A DNA stretch of 64,000 nucleotides from Todiramphus chloris collaris (GCA_025345505.1 JANVCC010000012.1:13801970-13865969); one strand, 5' to 3'; positions 1-13,264 are shown, numbered from the stretch's first letter. Notes: generated from the sequence alone by a model not told the origin. Program-made: numbers and translations.

Positions 1-1004
1 GCAGTGTTGTTTCCATTGAGTGCCCCTCTATGCAACAGCAGAACTTTGCAAACCGAGTTAGCCTTCAATTTCTGTCTTATCCACACGGAACATCTTGTTA
101 GGGAAAGGTCATTTCACAGGTACTTGCAATTGCACTCAGGCAGTCTCTGAATATTTTATCTTTAATAATAATTTTCGCTAGGAATTAATCTTTCAAACGT
201 TGTCTCTGGTCTGCGAGTGAAGGGCAGCTTCACAGAGGGAAAATCAAGGCTCTCTGGAAATACTTTCAAAGGTGCTATGACAACACAGTGCAAAACATTT
301 TCCTCCATTAACAAGCAGAGATGTACAAATTCTAAAATCTATTCTGCATCAAGCCAACCACGTCTGAAGTGCACAGCGAAAACCATCGCCCATCTGCATT
401 GCAGAATACAACACTTTGGAGCTGGTGAATGTTAGTAGCATTCTTCATTCTGCAATAGTATATCAGGAAATTAAAACACCTAAATCTCTTATACCTCTCA
501 ACTCTCACTGTTCTAAAGAAAAAGAAAAAAACAACCTATTTAATAACTGTAGATGATGATTGGTATATTGGCACATACATGTAAATACAATTGTATATAA
601 GCAGAACAGCAAAAGACATAGGTCTCCCTGTTGTGCTTACATACAAGAGCATCAGAACTTAAGTCAATGACTGCAGAGTATATGCTGACCACATTTATCA
701 CACAGAGGCTTAATTTCCATGTATTTTCTCCTTCCCATTCCTGAGTTTCCACCTCTGGGAGGATGTCAGAAAACGCAGATCCCTGAGCTGACACTGTCTC
801 CACTGAAAGTTGAGAGGTATGTTACTGTTAGAGCACACATGGGGAATGCACTCAGCAAAATCAAACAAAACCCAAAGCAAAGTAAAACCACCCCCACCCT
901 TCACCAAACCCAAGCAAACCCGTGCTGCCGTCACACGCATGCTGGGCACAGAAAGCAAGCTGTGATAAACAGAAGCCATGGCAGTGAGCCTGCATCTCAC
1001 TAAC
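1..1004 (-). other. DMD: DMD intron 78 (partial)
   Basis: This is the intron sequence after exon 78. I looked for exon 79 (two acidic or polar codons, Met and stop after an AG) on the minus strand and did not see it, so the terminal exon and the 3' UTR should lie beyond the left edge. The first 160 nt after the donor hold six YGCY motifs on the transcript strand. No repeat or gene is recognisable otherwise. Confidence 0.85.
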
Positions 1005-1036
1005 CTCTCTCACTGGCTTTCCAGGGGCATTTCTTC
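1005..1036 (-). CDS. DMD: DMD exon 78: 32-nt penultimate exon
   Basis: This exon is exactly 32 nt, the same as human exon 78. Its acceptor is 'ttcctaaag' after a long pyrimidine tract and its donor is 'gttagt'. It completes Gly and encodes RNAPGKPVRE, against RNTPGKPMRE as I recall it in human. Exon 79 is expected to add the last three residues and the stop. Because 32 is not a multiple of three, skipping it changes the C-terminal frame; such skipping occurs in embryonic and brain dystrophins in mammals. The exon is too short to appear in an ordinary ORF scan and was found by matching the peptide and splice sites. Confidence 0.94.
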
Positions 1037-1489
1037 CTTTAGGAACAGAGAGAGGAATTGGAAGAAATATCAGAAAAGGAAAGGAAAAAAAACCACATGT
1101 GAATATATATTTTATACGGCAAGAGACACTTAATTTCCATTTAGGAATTTAATGTAAAATAACTGCATGTCTGCTTTAAAGACTGAAAGTCCACTGAAAT
1201 CCACTGATGATTCCGAGCTGATTTATTCAACAATAGTTCTGCAATCTGCGACTTGGTTTTAACCTAGCAAAAACAATTCAGAAAACTACTAAAACCATCT
1301 TATAGGTCTTTCAGTTGAGGGTAGGGATGGCAGAGAAGATTTGAATTAACTTTCTGAGTGTCTTTCTGAGCATCCAAATTTCCTCTGTTGTAGTACTTAT
1401 CAGTACTAATCAGCATTAGTGGTAAAAGCATGTTTCCCCCACGTCAAATTAATTCATCCAGACACTTTACATTTTCTTATGGCCTACAG

Positions 1490-1552
1490 ACATATATACA
1501 GGTATATATTAATATATACACATACATTTACACACATACACACACACACACA
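1490..1552. repeat. TA/CA microsatellite
   Basis: A compound run of TATA and CACA dinucleotides, partly interrupted. Confidence 0.9.
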
Positions 1553-2520
1553 TTTTACATCTAGAGCTGTACCCTGGAATACAACATGCTCACATTGAAG
1601 ATAAATATATTCCAAAAGATGTTTCCAACAAGCTGATCTGCAAGCATGGTAAAACTGAGGGGGCAGAGGGAGAAAGGGAGAAAAAAAATTCAAGTAAAAG
1701 AGGAAAGAAGGGAAAGTATCTCATCACTTTCAAGTTGTGCTGCCAAAACAGAGGAGTCATTAATGGGTTTAGCTGAAAAGATGTTCCTGATGAGCCTTCA
1801 TTGAAGCCATACTTTGATCATACTGATTCTTCTCGAACACACAGCATACTTGTTTTTTAAAAAAGGAAAGCCAAGTGTCAATCAGAAACACTCCTCCACC
1901 CCCCTTCCCATCACACAGGCAGTATCAGTAAGATGCTTGCTGCCTCCAGAAGCAGCATCCCACTGTCACTGGTAGACTACTGCAAGCACCAGTATGGCCA
2001 GACTTCATAGCCCTAGGCGAGAAAGTCACTGTGGTAGATGCTGTTCCAAGAAAGAGGATGATCTTTGCCCCAGAGCTGTTGTAAATAACGGAATTGTAAA
2101 TGACATGTGGGACAATTGGGAGAGAGACAGATAGATATGGGAGAACACAATGGTCAGTGTAACAGTAATCTAATTGCTGTCAAATTTTTTTCTAGGTATG
2201 GCAGCCTGCGGGAGAAGGCAAGGAAGACAACAAATAGCTTTGCAGGTATTTTACAAGGAGCAGAACAAGGGTCAGCTACAGATCAAAGCTGAGCAGAGGT
2301 GGTAAAGGAGAGGAGGAGAGGGTGAAGTAAATGGCATCACTGACCATCCCAGGTCAGAGCCACCCGTCAAATGCAAACTCCAGGCAATGGAAATAGATGG
2401 AGCAACCTCTGAATGGCTTTTACAGCAAAGATTATGAATTAGTGAACAGTAAAGTTTTATTCCCTTCCTTTTCCTCTCCCAAACAGCATACTTACTATTT
2501 TAAAAAAATTATTATTATTG

Positions 2521-2690
2521 TACCATGTTGGAAGGGACCTCAGTGATCATCTAATCCAACCCTTAATGGCAAAAGCAAGGTCTGGATGAGGTAGCCCAAT
2601 ACCTTGTCCAGCTGAATCTTAAAAGTGTTCAATGCTGGAGATTCCACCACTTCCCTGGGGAGATTATTCCAGTGGCTACCAGAAATGCTA
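2521..2690 (-). mobile_element. CR1 LINE 3' fragment
   Basis: The plus strand reads as the reverse complement of a CR1 3' end, with the 'gttggaagggacct' block followed by 'catctaatccaaccc'. Similarity fades by about 2690, so the 5' side is truncated or diverged. The orientation is the same as DMD. An ATT-rich run just left of it may be the 3' tail. Confidence 0.85.
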
Positions 2691-3299
2691 ATAATAGGTT
2701 TGAAGTGATGCTCTGTGCATTGGTTTTTATTCTGCTCCTAAGGGGAGCCTTCACTCAGGTTATGTCTGTACCATACATGCTGGAATTGCAGAGGTACCAG
2801 AGTGAGCTTGACGGCCAGTAGAGGTATTGCTTCAGAACTAAGGACTTCACCTTGCAGGCCTGCCTAACTCTCTAGGACTTACACAGCCTGTGACCTACTC
2901 TGGCACTTTTATAAGAAGCCATGAATTCCCTAAAAAATGTCTCCCAGGAAGGAAGATGAGAACCTTTCACCAATATAAATCCTTTAACAGAAAATCCTTG
3001 AAAATGAAGATATAAAATCCACTGCATACTTTAGTCTTCTGAGGAAGACCCCCAAGGTTTAGTTGAGTTGATGGTCTACCTATGACCTCCAGAAACTGCA
3101 GCATCGTACAGCTGGGTGTGCAAGAGTCCTGTGGCATGAACAAGATCCATCAGAACACAGTTTAAATTGGGTCAACAGGAGAGATGGAACTGCCTACCTG
3201 CAAAATACTGGAGCTTTCTGGAGGTCTACCTGTTTGTACAAGCACTTAAAGCTGCAGCTACGCAGTGTGTAATTTAAATATCTACATGAGACACAGACT

Positions 3300-4420
3300 C
3301 ACAGAATGTTAAGGGTTGGAAGGGACCTCGAAATATCATCTAGTCCAACCTCCCTGCCAGAGCAGGACCACTTAGAGCAGGTCACATAGGAACGCGTCCA
3401 AGTGGGTTTTAAATGTCTCCAGAGAAGGAGACTCCACAACCCCTCTAGGCAGCCTGCTCCAAAGCTCCATCACCCTCGCAGTGAAAAAGTTTTTCCTTAT
3501 GTGCCTGTGGAACCTCTTATGCCCTAGCTTGCACCTGCTGCCCCTTGTCCTATCATTGGACATAACAGAGAAGAGCCTGGCTCCATCCTCCTGACACTTG
3601 CCCTTTACATATTTATAAACTTTAATGAGGTCACCCCTCAGTCTCCTCTTCTCCAAGCTAAAGAGACCCAGCTCCCCCAGCCTTTCCTCATAAGGGAGAT
3701 GCTCCACTCCCTTAATCATCTCTTTGGCTCTGCACTGGACTCTTTCAAGCAGTTCCCTGTCCTTCTTGAACTGAGGGGCCCAGAACTGGACATAATATTC
3801 CAGATGAGGTCTCACCAGGGCAGAGTAGAGGGGGAGGAGAACCTCTCTCGACCTACTAACCATACCCCTTCCTTCTAATACACTCCAGGATGCCACTGGC
3901 CTTCTTGGTCACGAGGGCACGTTGCTGGCTCATGGCCATCTTGCTGTCTACCAAGAACCCCAGGTCGTTTTCCCCCCACTCTACACTCTGACCAGTCAAT
4001 CCCCAACCTATAGTGGTACATGGGGTTATTCTTGCCCAGATGCAAGACTCTACACTTGCCCTTGTTGTATTTCATCCGATTTCTCCCTGCCCAGCTCTCC
4101 AGCCTGTCCAGGTCATGCTGAATGGCAGCACAGCCTGCTGGTATGTCAGCCACTCATCCCAGTTTTTGTCCTTGATATGCCTAGAGACAGTGACAAGGAT
4201 AAGTTGTTCCATCACCTTTCCAGGGATGGAGATGAGGCTGACTGGTCTGTAGTTACCCTCCTTCTTCCCCTTTTTGAAGACTGGAGTGACATTTGCTTTC
4301 TTCCAGTCCTTAGGCACCTCTCCTGTTCTACATGACTTACTAAAGACGATGGAGAGTGGTCTAGCAATGACTTCCACCAGCTCCCTCAGCACTTGTGGGT
4401 GCGTCCCATCGGGCCCATGT
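3300..4420 (-). mobile_element. CR1 LINE, 5'-truncated, with internal deletion of the reverse transcriptase core
   Basis: This is the longest CR1 copy here, in the DMD orientation. Its 3' UTR begins at the left with the usual 'gggttggaagggacctcg' block. Going rightwards, minus-strand frames encode the CR1 pol C-terminus ([20 protein letters not shown], then [20 protein letters not shown]), the segment GCAAIQHDLDRLESWAGRN, and an N-terminal RT part (VLRELVEVIARPLSIVF-like, then GNYRPVSL). The segment after RHIKDK jumps directly to ADIPAGCAAIQ, so the palm with the FADD box is missing. A frameshift near 3900-4000 separates the two downstream frames. The copy is dead. Confidence 0.95.
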
Positions 4421-7400
4421 AAAAAAGAATAGATTCTGCTTGAAAGTTAATGTATTTAAGGGTAACTGGGATAGCTCTGCACCACACAAAATATCCAGTG
4501 AGGAAAATCTGTGTCCAGTAATCAGTCCTAGAATTTGTTAAATGAAACTAAAAGTAGCACTACTACAGTAACAGCTAATTTCTTTTGGAGGAAGATTAAA
4601 AGGGGTTTAATGGATTTTACTTTATTTTCTTCTTTGAATATGCATGAATGTGTGTCTCCACGTTTTAAGGCAAGGAGCATGGTTTGGCATAAATTGCAGG
4701 GGAAGAAAATTGTCTGTATTGCTGCAGTTCTGAAAATTTGTATTCTGTAAGGAACCAAAACACCAATACACAATCCATGGGTGCCTAATTATCTATTATT
4801 CCTGCTCAAGTCAAGATTTCATGCCTTTACAAAACAAATCTTGAAATCTACATGACATTGTATCACAGGCAAAGGTACACAGAGAGTGATCAAATCAAAC
4901 TTGAAAGCAGAGGCACTAATAAAAACTTCATGCACCTATGCAGATGCAGATCAAAGCAGAGAGCACAAAGTATCTACTGCACTGCTGCTCTCACTGAACT
5001 CAGGAGAGGGACGGGCTGCAGACGGGGAGACCTGGATCTGCAAACAGCTTTTTTTTTCTTGAAAAAATTTCCTTGGAGTTTTGTTAAATTTGTTAATGTA
5101 TTCTCAGCTCGCATCAGGACTGAGCATTATGAATCTTGAAAGATCTGTTCCTCAACATCACCATCTTGGCAAAAATCTGCAGAGAAGCTCAGCAACCCCA
5201 GTACTGCTGTGCCCAAGGGGAGCAATAGGGGCCCTCACTTTTCTGGGCTTACTGATGTGGGATGTAGGACCATGGCACAGAGAAAAGGATACAGCCCAGA
5301 AGAGGCCAGGGTAGCACAACTGGAAGAATATTTCCAGAATACCCTGCATTATAATAACTCCAGGGTACGATTCCACTGTTTGAGTAAAGTGTGAAAGGAA
5401 AAGTCTGTGTCCTAAGATGTTTTGCTGTCAGAATGAGAGAAACTGCATTATCTGCAGTGCTGAAAGTTGATAGTTCCATTTAGGACATTAGTCCCATTCA
5501 TGACAGAGCCTGGCTGATGTGAGAGTGAGAGAAGAGAGTATCTCTGGTGTGTTTTAGTGTGAGTGAGATTAAAAATAAAACAAAACTTGTAAAAGATGGT
5601 ACTATTCTAAGTGCCATTTATTTATTGCTGTGGCGTCTTGTAATTTCACTGCACATGAAAAAAATCTGCATTATGCAATACTATGTTAAATGGTAATGGT
5701 GAGCACTGATCCCTCTCCAAATGTTTTCGCGTGATGTCACGGCCTCTTTGATCTTTTAAGTCATCATGTTCTCTTTTCTAACCACTTTCTGGCTACCACT
5801 TGCTCATTATCCACCAGCAAAGGCTTTGCACAGAAAGCCTGGGAAGTTCTCTTACCAACTTTAGTTATCTCAAGAACTTCTGCTCCTCAATTCCTCTCTG
5901 AGCTTCCTTCACAGAAAGCATTTGCCACAAAACCAAAACCGCAAAACAGCCTCGTTGACCATGAGATCCACCAGAAACAGTGCAACTTGTTTGTCCTCAG
6001 AACTGCAGGAGAGATGAATTTGGCTTTAAAAATACTGGCCTGCCAATCTTACTTCCTGTGAACCAATTCCCTGGAGATTTAGTAGCTTGGGCACAAATAC
6101 AGCGTGAAAATGTTTTCCTCTGTGGCCCATTATCAAGCAGGGTCAAATAAACCTCTGAGGTGGTATTTAATGGTAGATTTCCACTAAATGTCAGACCTCT
6201 GGCTTTGACATCTGTTTTGAGTTAGCAGAGCAGCTGTTTGAAGCAGCTGCAGCAGTTGTGAATTTGCAGGGAGCAGCAAAGTAAAAGAGGAATGGATGGC
6301 AAACCTTGTAGATTAAAAGGAAAGAAAAATTCCTTAAGGACAGCAATCATCAGGTATTCGGCAGAATTTTCCTCTCCAGAAATGAAACAGCTTTCAGCAC
6401 CAGCAGTCAGCTGTGCAAGGAGCATGGAGGTCCTCTGCCCCTTAGGAAATGCCAAGAACTGCTAAAAGGTTAAACTGAAGAAACAACAATAAAAAAAGTC
6501 CGGAAAAGATATATAGTAACACAAAGTATTGCATCTGAGATCTGCTTCTCTAAAATACACTCAAAATGATGCACTGAAGCCTTGATGCACTTTTATAAAC
6601 AACTCTATGCAGCAAAAGCTTGGAAAATATAATAATTAAAATGAGTCTATCTCCACGTGGGTGACAATTATACTACATTTTACTGCTTTGTTTTAGAAGT
6701 CCAAAATAAGAGCTACCACTTGCTTTAGAAAACTGTTACCCAACCTGAGCAAATCTTAGTTTTCAGATGCTTTTGATGATATTTAGACTAAATATTTTCA
6801 TTTTCATTTGTAACCTGTGATGTTCAACTATACATCTGTGCACCCAAACACAAAAATGCAGTCATTTTCTCTCTTCACTGCTTATTCAGCTCTGAACTCT
6901 TCTCAGGAACCAAAGCATTCAGAGCCCAGTTCACAGTCACATTGTTCTGCACTCCTGCCAGTTGTCATTATCCTAATGGCAATAGGGTAGCCAGAATTAT
7001 GTCCCTCATTCAAAAGGCATATCACTCCCTGTGCTGGGACATGCTGGACATTTAGCTTGAAATTTAACATCTTATTTTCACAGGCCACAAAGGAAACTCA
7101 TGTTTAATGTCCTGCCAGTAACTTCTCAGGCCTTTTCACAGATCCCTAATTTCCTCAGTTGATTCCACGTCTAAATTTCAGGTTATTCGCATGGATGTTT
7201 GTCCTTTTCTGGATTTCATTTTGTTATTCTCACTTTCAATCCAGGCAGGTTTCAATAAGTGCCCTCTGTCCTCTGCAGCTCTTCTGGAATTCCATGGCCT
7301 ATGAATATCATAGCAGACTTCTCCTTCTACACCATTAGTATAGAAATAGGCAAAACTACTTCTACTACTTATCAGTCTTGGGCATTTAATCCATCTTCCT

Positions 7401-10400
7401 TCTAGTTTTAACTCCTAAAAACATGCCATGCCACTTTACCAAAGTAGTTTGAATTCACCTTTCAAATAGTATTTCATAATCTCCTGTATCACAACACACT
7501 TCTGAATACCAGACTGGGATGACTGAGTCTCTTGCATCTGACAATTTTGTACTTCTACTTAATAAGAATTAATATAAGAAAATGTATTCTTTACAGAACT
7601 GTGCTCATCACTCATTTGGGATTATTGTTCTGTTTCCTGAATACCTACAAATAGCTTGAGATTTAATGCAACTGGTAATGCAATGAATAAAATATTACTT
7701 GCACCACATCTGAATCCTTACACTATGCCCTCTTCTAGGACTGCTTTGCCAAAATGCTTTCACGCTTTCACAATTACACTTTGGTCTTGTATTATAGCCT
7801 GGAAACCTCAGGTACAGATTTGCACCTCTTAACAGCAAAAAGGCCCCTGATTCAATGGTTTGTTGAGGCCAGTCAACCCTGCTTCCTTTTCTCCTTCCTG
7901 CAGTCTTGCAAATCATAAGACATACCCCTGGTGCCCACGGAATCTGACAGATCACAGCATCCTTCATCTCAACATGAGGAGTTACATGAGGCTGAGGCAC
8001 ATTAGCTGTGGATGTAAACTTTTCTTATTCAGGTATCAGCTGAGTATCATTTAATTGCTAAAATGTGAGTAGAAGAAAATTCAAAAACCTGGAGTTTCCA
8101 TGAGATATCAGCAAAACTGACACTGCCAGTAGCCTTCTCTATTAACCAGTGAACAGAAACCCATTTGCGCTGTTGTAGGACAAACTGTTTCTCACAGAGG
8201 GCCTGACCATTCCTATTCCTCCACCAAAAGCTATTATTTGTGCAAATGTATCAAAAGACACCTGAAGAACAGAGAAACTTAATCGAAGTCCTGATCTCTT
8301 TGGACAAAATCTGGTACAATTCTGCAGAAATCAAACACCTTTTTCTCCCAGCTGGACTAATCCTTCTGTGCAGCCAAAGAGAGAGGAAGAGGCAGATCCT
8401 GGCTCAGCTTGACAATGACTTGGTCAGGCCTAGAAGAAAAGTTATGTGGGAAGATTGATTCTGCCTGATGGCCTGTGCCTGCTCCCGGCTTTTACACCAG
8501 AAGCTCCTCTCACAGCTTGGCTGAGGAGGACAGAAGAAGACATGTGTCAAACAGAGACTGTGCCTCCTCCTCACTCGCTGCCCTTCATGCAGCTAGAGAG
8601 TATTTTTGTCCTCTACAGTTGCTAGACAGGCAGGAAAGCTGCAATCTCTTTTAGGGATCACATACACATAGTTACTGAAGGGAGAAACAAATTAAGGGAA
8701 TGCATTCTTTCTTTGTATTTAAGTAACATTTTACATCACCAAAATGAAAATACGAAGTTGTAGCTTAACCTATGGAATTAAAATGTTAATTGATGTTCCC
8801 AAGTTCATTTATTTTTTCCCCACTGAACTTTATATCCTGTCAGTTTGATTTGTGAAGCTTTGTATTTTTCACTAATACAATAACATCAAAAACGTTTTCT
8901 ATTCTCAGTCAGTAGGGACTGATATCTATCAGACTGATCCCTACAGGGATCCCTACACAGGAAATGAACCACTGTATTTCAAATATCTCATTAACTGTTG
9001 TTTTGTAAATTGTTTGTATTTTACTTAAAACTCATCTTCTTTTTAAAAAGAAACACTATCAGTGTCATCAGCTATGATTACAAATTAGATACTGCATATG
9101 GTGACTATTTTAACACATGGGCTACCTACATCTAGACATATACAATTACACAAGATCTCCTAAGCACAACATATTTACACAAGCGATGATCACTGATAAA
9201 AAAGCACTGTCTGTTGCAACCCTGTGTACACAGAAACTTCAAAAATAAGTCAATTTTAATTTACATACCAGTATTTGAAAGATTTTTCATCTCTTGTCTC
9301 TTATAATTAGTATTGAACAAAATGAGGGCTGGACATACCACTTTTTCATATAATGTTGAGGTGGAGATGAATATAGTTAACAATCTATTGATTTAGATTT
9401 TCTTCAATAGTATCTTTCTAAATGATCCCATCTTTTGATGAGTTCATACAGCCTTCTCCTTTTCTACTGCTGATAGATGATGCCTGGAGAGAGCTCAGCT
9501 TGTGTGGAAATAAAAGGACGGAGAAAACCTGACTTCACTGAAGTTTAGCATGATGTTTAACGTATTTACCTACTAAAGAAGAACCTTTGGGTGACGTGTG
9601 AAACCTGTGCAAGGGGCCCTGCACAAGTCTATGTCCCTACTGAAATCCACTTAACAGGCTGTCAATAGACACCGAGACTTTCTTTTGCAAAGAGGTTTAT
9701 ATCTGAGCCTTTTTGCACGACAACAGGTAATATCCAAATCTTCCCATTTCCTGCTAGAAATCTAAGCCATTTTTCCTGGCAGCAGAGCACCTTCTCTGGA
9801 CTTAGAAAAGACCTTCTTAAATGAAAAAAGGTTGAACAAATAAATCCCAGTAATACAAATGCTTATCTTTTGCAAACAGGAACAAGCAAAATGGAAACAC
9901 TGAAAAAAATGCTGTGGCTGTACACACAAGCACAGCCCATGCTGCACAAACAAGCAGCCCACTTGTTTTTCCTCCATCATTCTGGACTCGAGTGCTACAA
10001 AGTCGAGAACTTTGACTCAGAACTGTAATATTATTTTGAACCAGATTCTTTATTCAGAAAGGTAAGGACAGAAGAAGGATGTGCTAAGACATGTATTAAA
10101 AATAAATCAGCAAGAGGACTGACAGAAAAGGAGAGAAGCTGTGAGAAAAAGAACATTGCAAAAGGGAAGAGAAAAAATGGTCAGAAAGACATTGTTTCAT
10201 TCTCGTATCTAGCAAGGGCTACCTGTGGAGGTAGCTTAAGGTAAAGGAGGAGCAGGGTGCTTCTCCACTCTTAAGAAGACATGTTTCTCTACAGCTGTTG
10301 TTAAATTGAAAACAAAGAGCAGCAAAAAAAAACTAAAACCAAAACACAACCCCCTGAAAACATCAAGGAACAGAAAGCACTTTTATCTTTTTCCCCTCTC

Positions 10401-10425
10401 ATCTGCTGTGGGCAGCAGCACTCAC

Positions 10426-10518
10426 CTCTGGAGCTGGGGAAGGAGTTGTTCAGCTGCTCCATCACTTCCTCCAGACCTGTGCTTGTGTCCTGGGGAGGGC
10501 TGAGAAGCTCATCCTCAC
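10426..10518 (-). CDS. DMD: DMD exon 77: C-terminal tail
   Basis: This 93-nt exon lies between the acceptor 'tttccag' and the donor 'gtgagt'. It encodes the shared Gly and then EDELLSPPQDTSTGLEEVME followed by QLNNSFPSSR, leaving one G for the Gly codon split with exon 78. This peptide distinguishes dystrophin from utrophin. A 9.4-kb intron with two CR1 fragments separates it from exon 78. Confidence 0.97.
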
Positions 10519-10791
10519 CTGGAAAGCAAATCCACACCACCGCATGAGAGCCACCATGAAACCATTTGCTAACAGCCTGCTGCTATTGCCTATGTCCTTC
10601 ACAAAGCTAAGGCTGTTCATGTAAACACATTTTCTGCTTAGTATACTATCACATTTAAAGGTGAATTTTGTTGACTATTATGTTTATCTTTTTAAGAATC
10701 TAAGCAAAATTAAGCAATGAATTTTAAACAATTAACATGGACTTCAATTCGTAAAAGGGGATTTAAGAAATAATCTACTCTGGTAAAAGAG

Positions 10792-10869
10792 GTGGGGTAT
10801 AATGTCTGCTAGGAACATTTAGTTCCGTAAATGACACTCGTTGTTTCAGCTTCTCTTATCTATTAATGG
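10792..10869. repeat. Diverged repeat pair, copy A
   Basis: It begins 'gtggggtataatgtctgc' and ends 'attaatgg', with 'tttcagcttct' in the middle. It aligns by eye along its full length with 11648-11727 at roughly 70 percent identity. It could be an old interspersed repeat or an old local duplication; I cannot name a family. Confidence 0.6.
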
Positions 10870-11647
10870 AAAAAGAAATTGCAGTTGTGAGTGCTGCTAT
10901 TGAGCAGCCTTCTAACAGTGCTGGATTCATGTTAGCACTGCTTTGCCTAGCTGTGTAAATCAGTAGAAACCCAGATTCTCATCTGCATCAGTATTAATAT
11001 TTCTGACAGTTTAATTGCATCAGATTGGCACTCCAAGAACATTCAATTGTACTGTTAAAAGGTTTAGCAGCAGTTTAATAAAGCAAAATACATTTCTCCC
11101 ACTGAATAATTTCTATAACCTGATTACAGGGCAGCAGCTTAATGGGAAATTCAATACAATTTATTTTTACTAGGTTTTTTTTGTTGTGGCTTCAGATAAC
11201 TAAGATCCATATGTTGATTTTACTGTAGAGACTCCAGCCTCCAATACAAATAAAGCATCTGAAAAAAGAATACATCTAAAGGATATACTTTGAGTGAGAT
11301 TCTACTTTTTTAATAGATTTCTTCTATCCCTATTAAAACACAAAAGCAATTTTGCCTGCTGTAATAACCATGAGAAGTACATCCTTACTTTAAAAATAAA
11401 TTAACAATCATGTCTTGCCCTACTCTAGTAATAAACTGCTCGTTTTTCTGCTAGCATTTACGTTCTTTAAACATTGAGGTGCTCCATGCTAATGGAAAGC
11501 CTACTAAAAGAGATGCTAAAGAAACACTTTAGAACTGCATATATTTCCTACTATTAGGCTCAGTGTAGGTCTCGCTTTAGGGCCAGGAGTATCTTTCACA
11601 AGAGTTATTACTGACCAACAGTAATTTTTCACGCTCCAGTATAAGAA

Positions 11648-11727
11648 GTGGGGTAAAGTGTCTACAAAAAGCACTTAATTCATGTAAGTGATGGTCTTTG
11701 TATCAGCTTCTTTCATTCCATTAATGG
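11648..11727. repeat. Diverged repeat pair, copy B
   Basis: It begins 'gtggggtaaagtgtctac' and ends 'attaatgg', with 'atcagcttct' in the middle. It is in the same orientation as copy A, about 0.85 kb away. The flanks also share weak similarity ('gtgctggattca' against 'gtgctgggttca'). Confidence 0.6.
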
Positions 11728-13264
11728 TCTAAAAATAGCAGCTTGCAGTTTGTTCAGCTTTCGACTGGTGCTGGGTTCACACAAATCAACTCACACCTTG
11801 AGTTACTTTTGCATCAAGCATTTCATCAGCAGAGAAGCCTTAGCAGAACTAACGTCCTTCCAGTCTCTGCTGGATGTCAAGGTGAAAACTCAGAGTGAGA
11901 TCTTGCTGCCTCTACGCAGGCTGAGGACCTTACCAGAACACGTGCAGAAAGTCCCCCGGCCCTAAAGATCAGAAGAGGGCAGTGGTTTTGCTGTCCTGGC
12001 CAAGAAGAACTGAGGGCAGGTACTGATTTCCAAATGTCCTGGTAAGGGCTGAAATGTGCTGGCCCTCAGGACTACTGTATCTTTTACTTAAAATGCATTA
12101 CTTTCCTTTTTTTCTTATCTGGATGATTTTTCTGAGCACTTCCTTGTAAATGACAAGACATCAGACATGCAACCCGACTTAAAGACACCTTCGGACCTCA
12201 GTTAACTCTCTTCACCCAAAACAGTTTTCCTCATTCACGTTTCTACAAAAGGCTTGGAGAACTGAGTGGGTCTCAAATACTCTGGTGGCACCTGAATGAA
12301 TTAAAATTTAGCAACAGCCTCTTGGCTCACATGCCTCAGAGAACTTCCTCTGCTGCTGCATTACTAGGGATCAGGACTGCCAAAGATCAGGAATGACCCA
12401 CTAGGACTCTATGAGAAGAAAATCATAACCTTTCTACTTGCTCAAGTGTATTTCAGGTTATCAAGGGATGATTTGTATATAGAAGAGGGTTGATGCTGAG
12501 AGGGTTGCTGCTTTTACCAAAGGCTGGACAACACTGCTGCTGGAAAACCTTTTAGAGTAATCTCTCGTTGAGAAAGCAGAGAGACAGAGAAGTGCAGTGG
12601 GTCTACATTCAAAGGAAAAAAAAAACTATGGTCTCCTTTCAAAAGCAAAAATATCTAAAACTACCACTCAGTTACCTCATTGCCTGAGAGACCAAGAGAT
12701 CCTTGGTATTGCCTTGAAAATTATGACTCCCTCATTACTGGGCACACGCTTGCTGCATGGGAGCGTTATTTAAAACACTGCTCTGGTTCCCTTTACAAGT
12801 CACGAATATCTTAAGTCACGCTTCAGAAAACTATCGGACTTTCAAGCAAAGCTTTCTGGTGTGAAAGGGACTCGACAAACTGAATTAGTTGCGGTTTGTT
12901 AGCTCAGTTAGTAAATCTTTGTAAGCGCCACTCCACACTGCCAACAGCATGGCTTTGCTGAGTCTCAACACGATCATGCTGATAACAATTCAACATCTCA
13001 CTGTCCTTCCACTTATTGTCTCAATTGAACAACCAAAAAAAGACCTATGTCATATCTAAATACTTGCATTAAAAGAGTTTTATCTGTTTACATGATTATA
13101 TGCATGTTAATTAATTCCAGCATTAAAAGTTAAATGGGAATAATTTTGTCTCAACTCAAAAAGAAGTACATTATTGCATTACATCATACTAAAGGATATT
13201 TTCACATAAAATATGAAAAAACAAGAATGTCAATAAGATGGCTGGGAACCACTGTCTTCCTATC

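Larger units (their letters stand above)
1037..10425 (-). other. DMD: DMD intron 77
   Basis: This intron is about 9.4 kb. It holds a TA/CA microsatellite near 1490-1552, a short CR1 piece at 2521-2690, and a longer CR1 copy at 3300-4420. The rest, including several short open frames, shows no similarity I recognise. The end nearest exon 78 has a pyrimidine-rich tract on the transcript strand. Confidence 0.9.

Noticed and set aside
1..1004. Possible exon 79 of DMD
   Set aside because: No minus-strand sequence matching the short terminal peptide and stop after an AG acceptor was found; the exon is presumed to be outside the window.
3922..4335. 137-codon plus-strand open frame
   Set aside because: It is antisense to the CR1 reverse transcriptase fragment.
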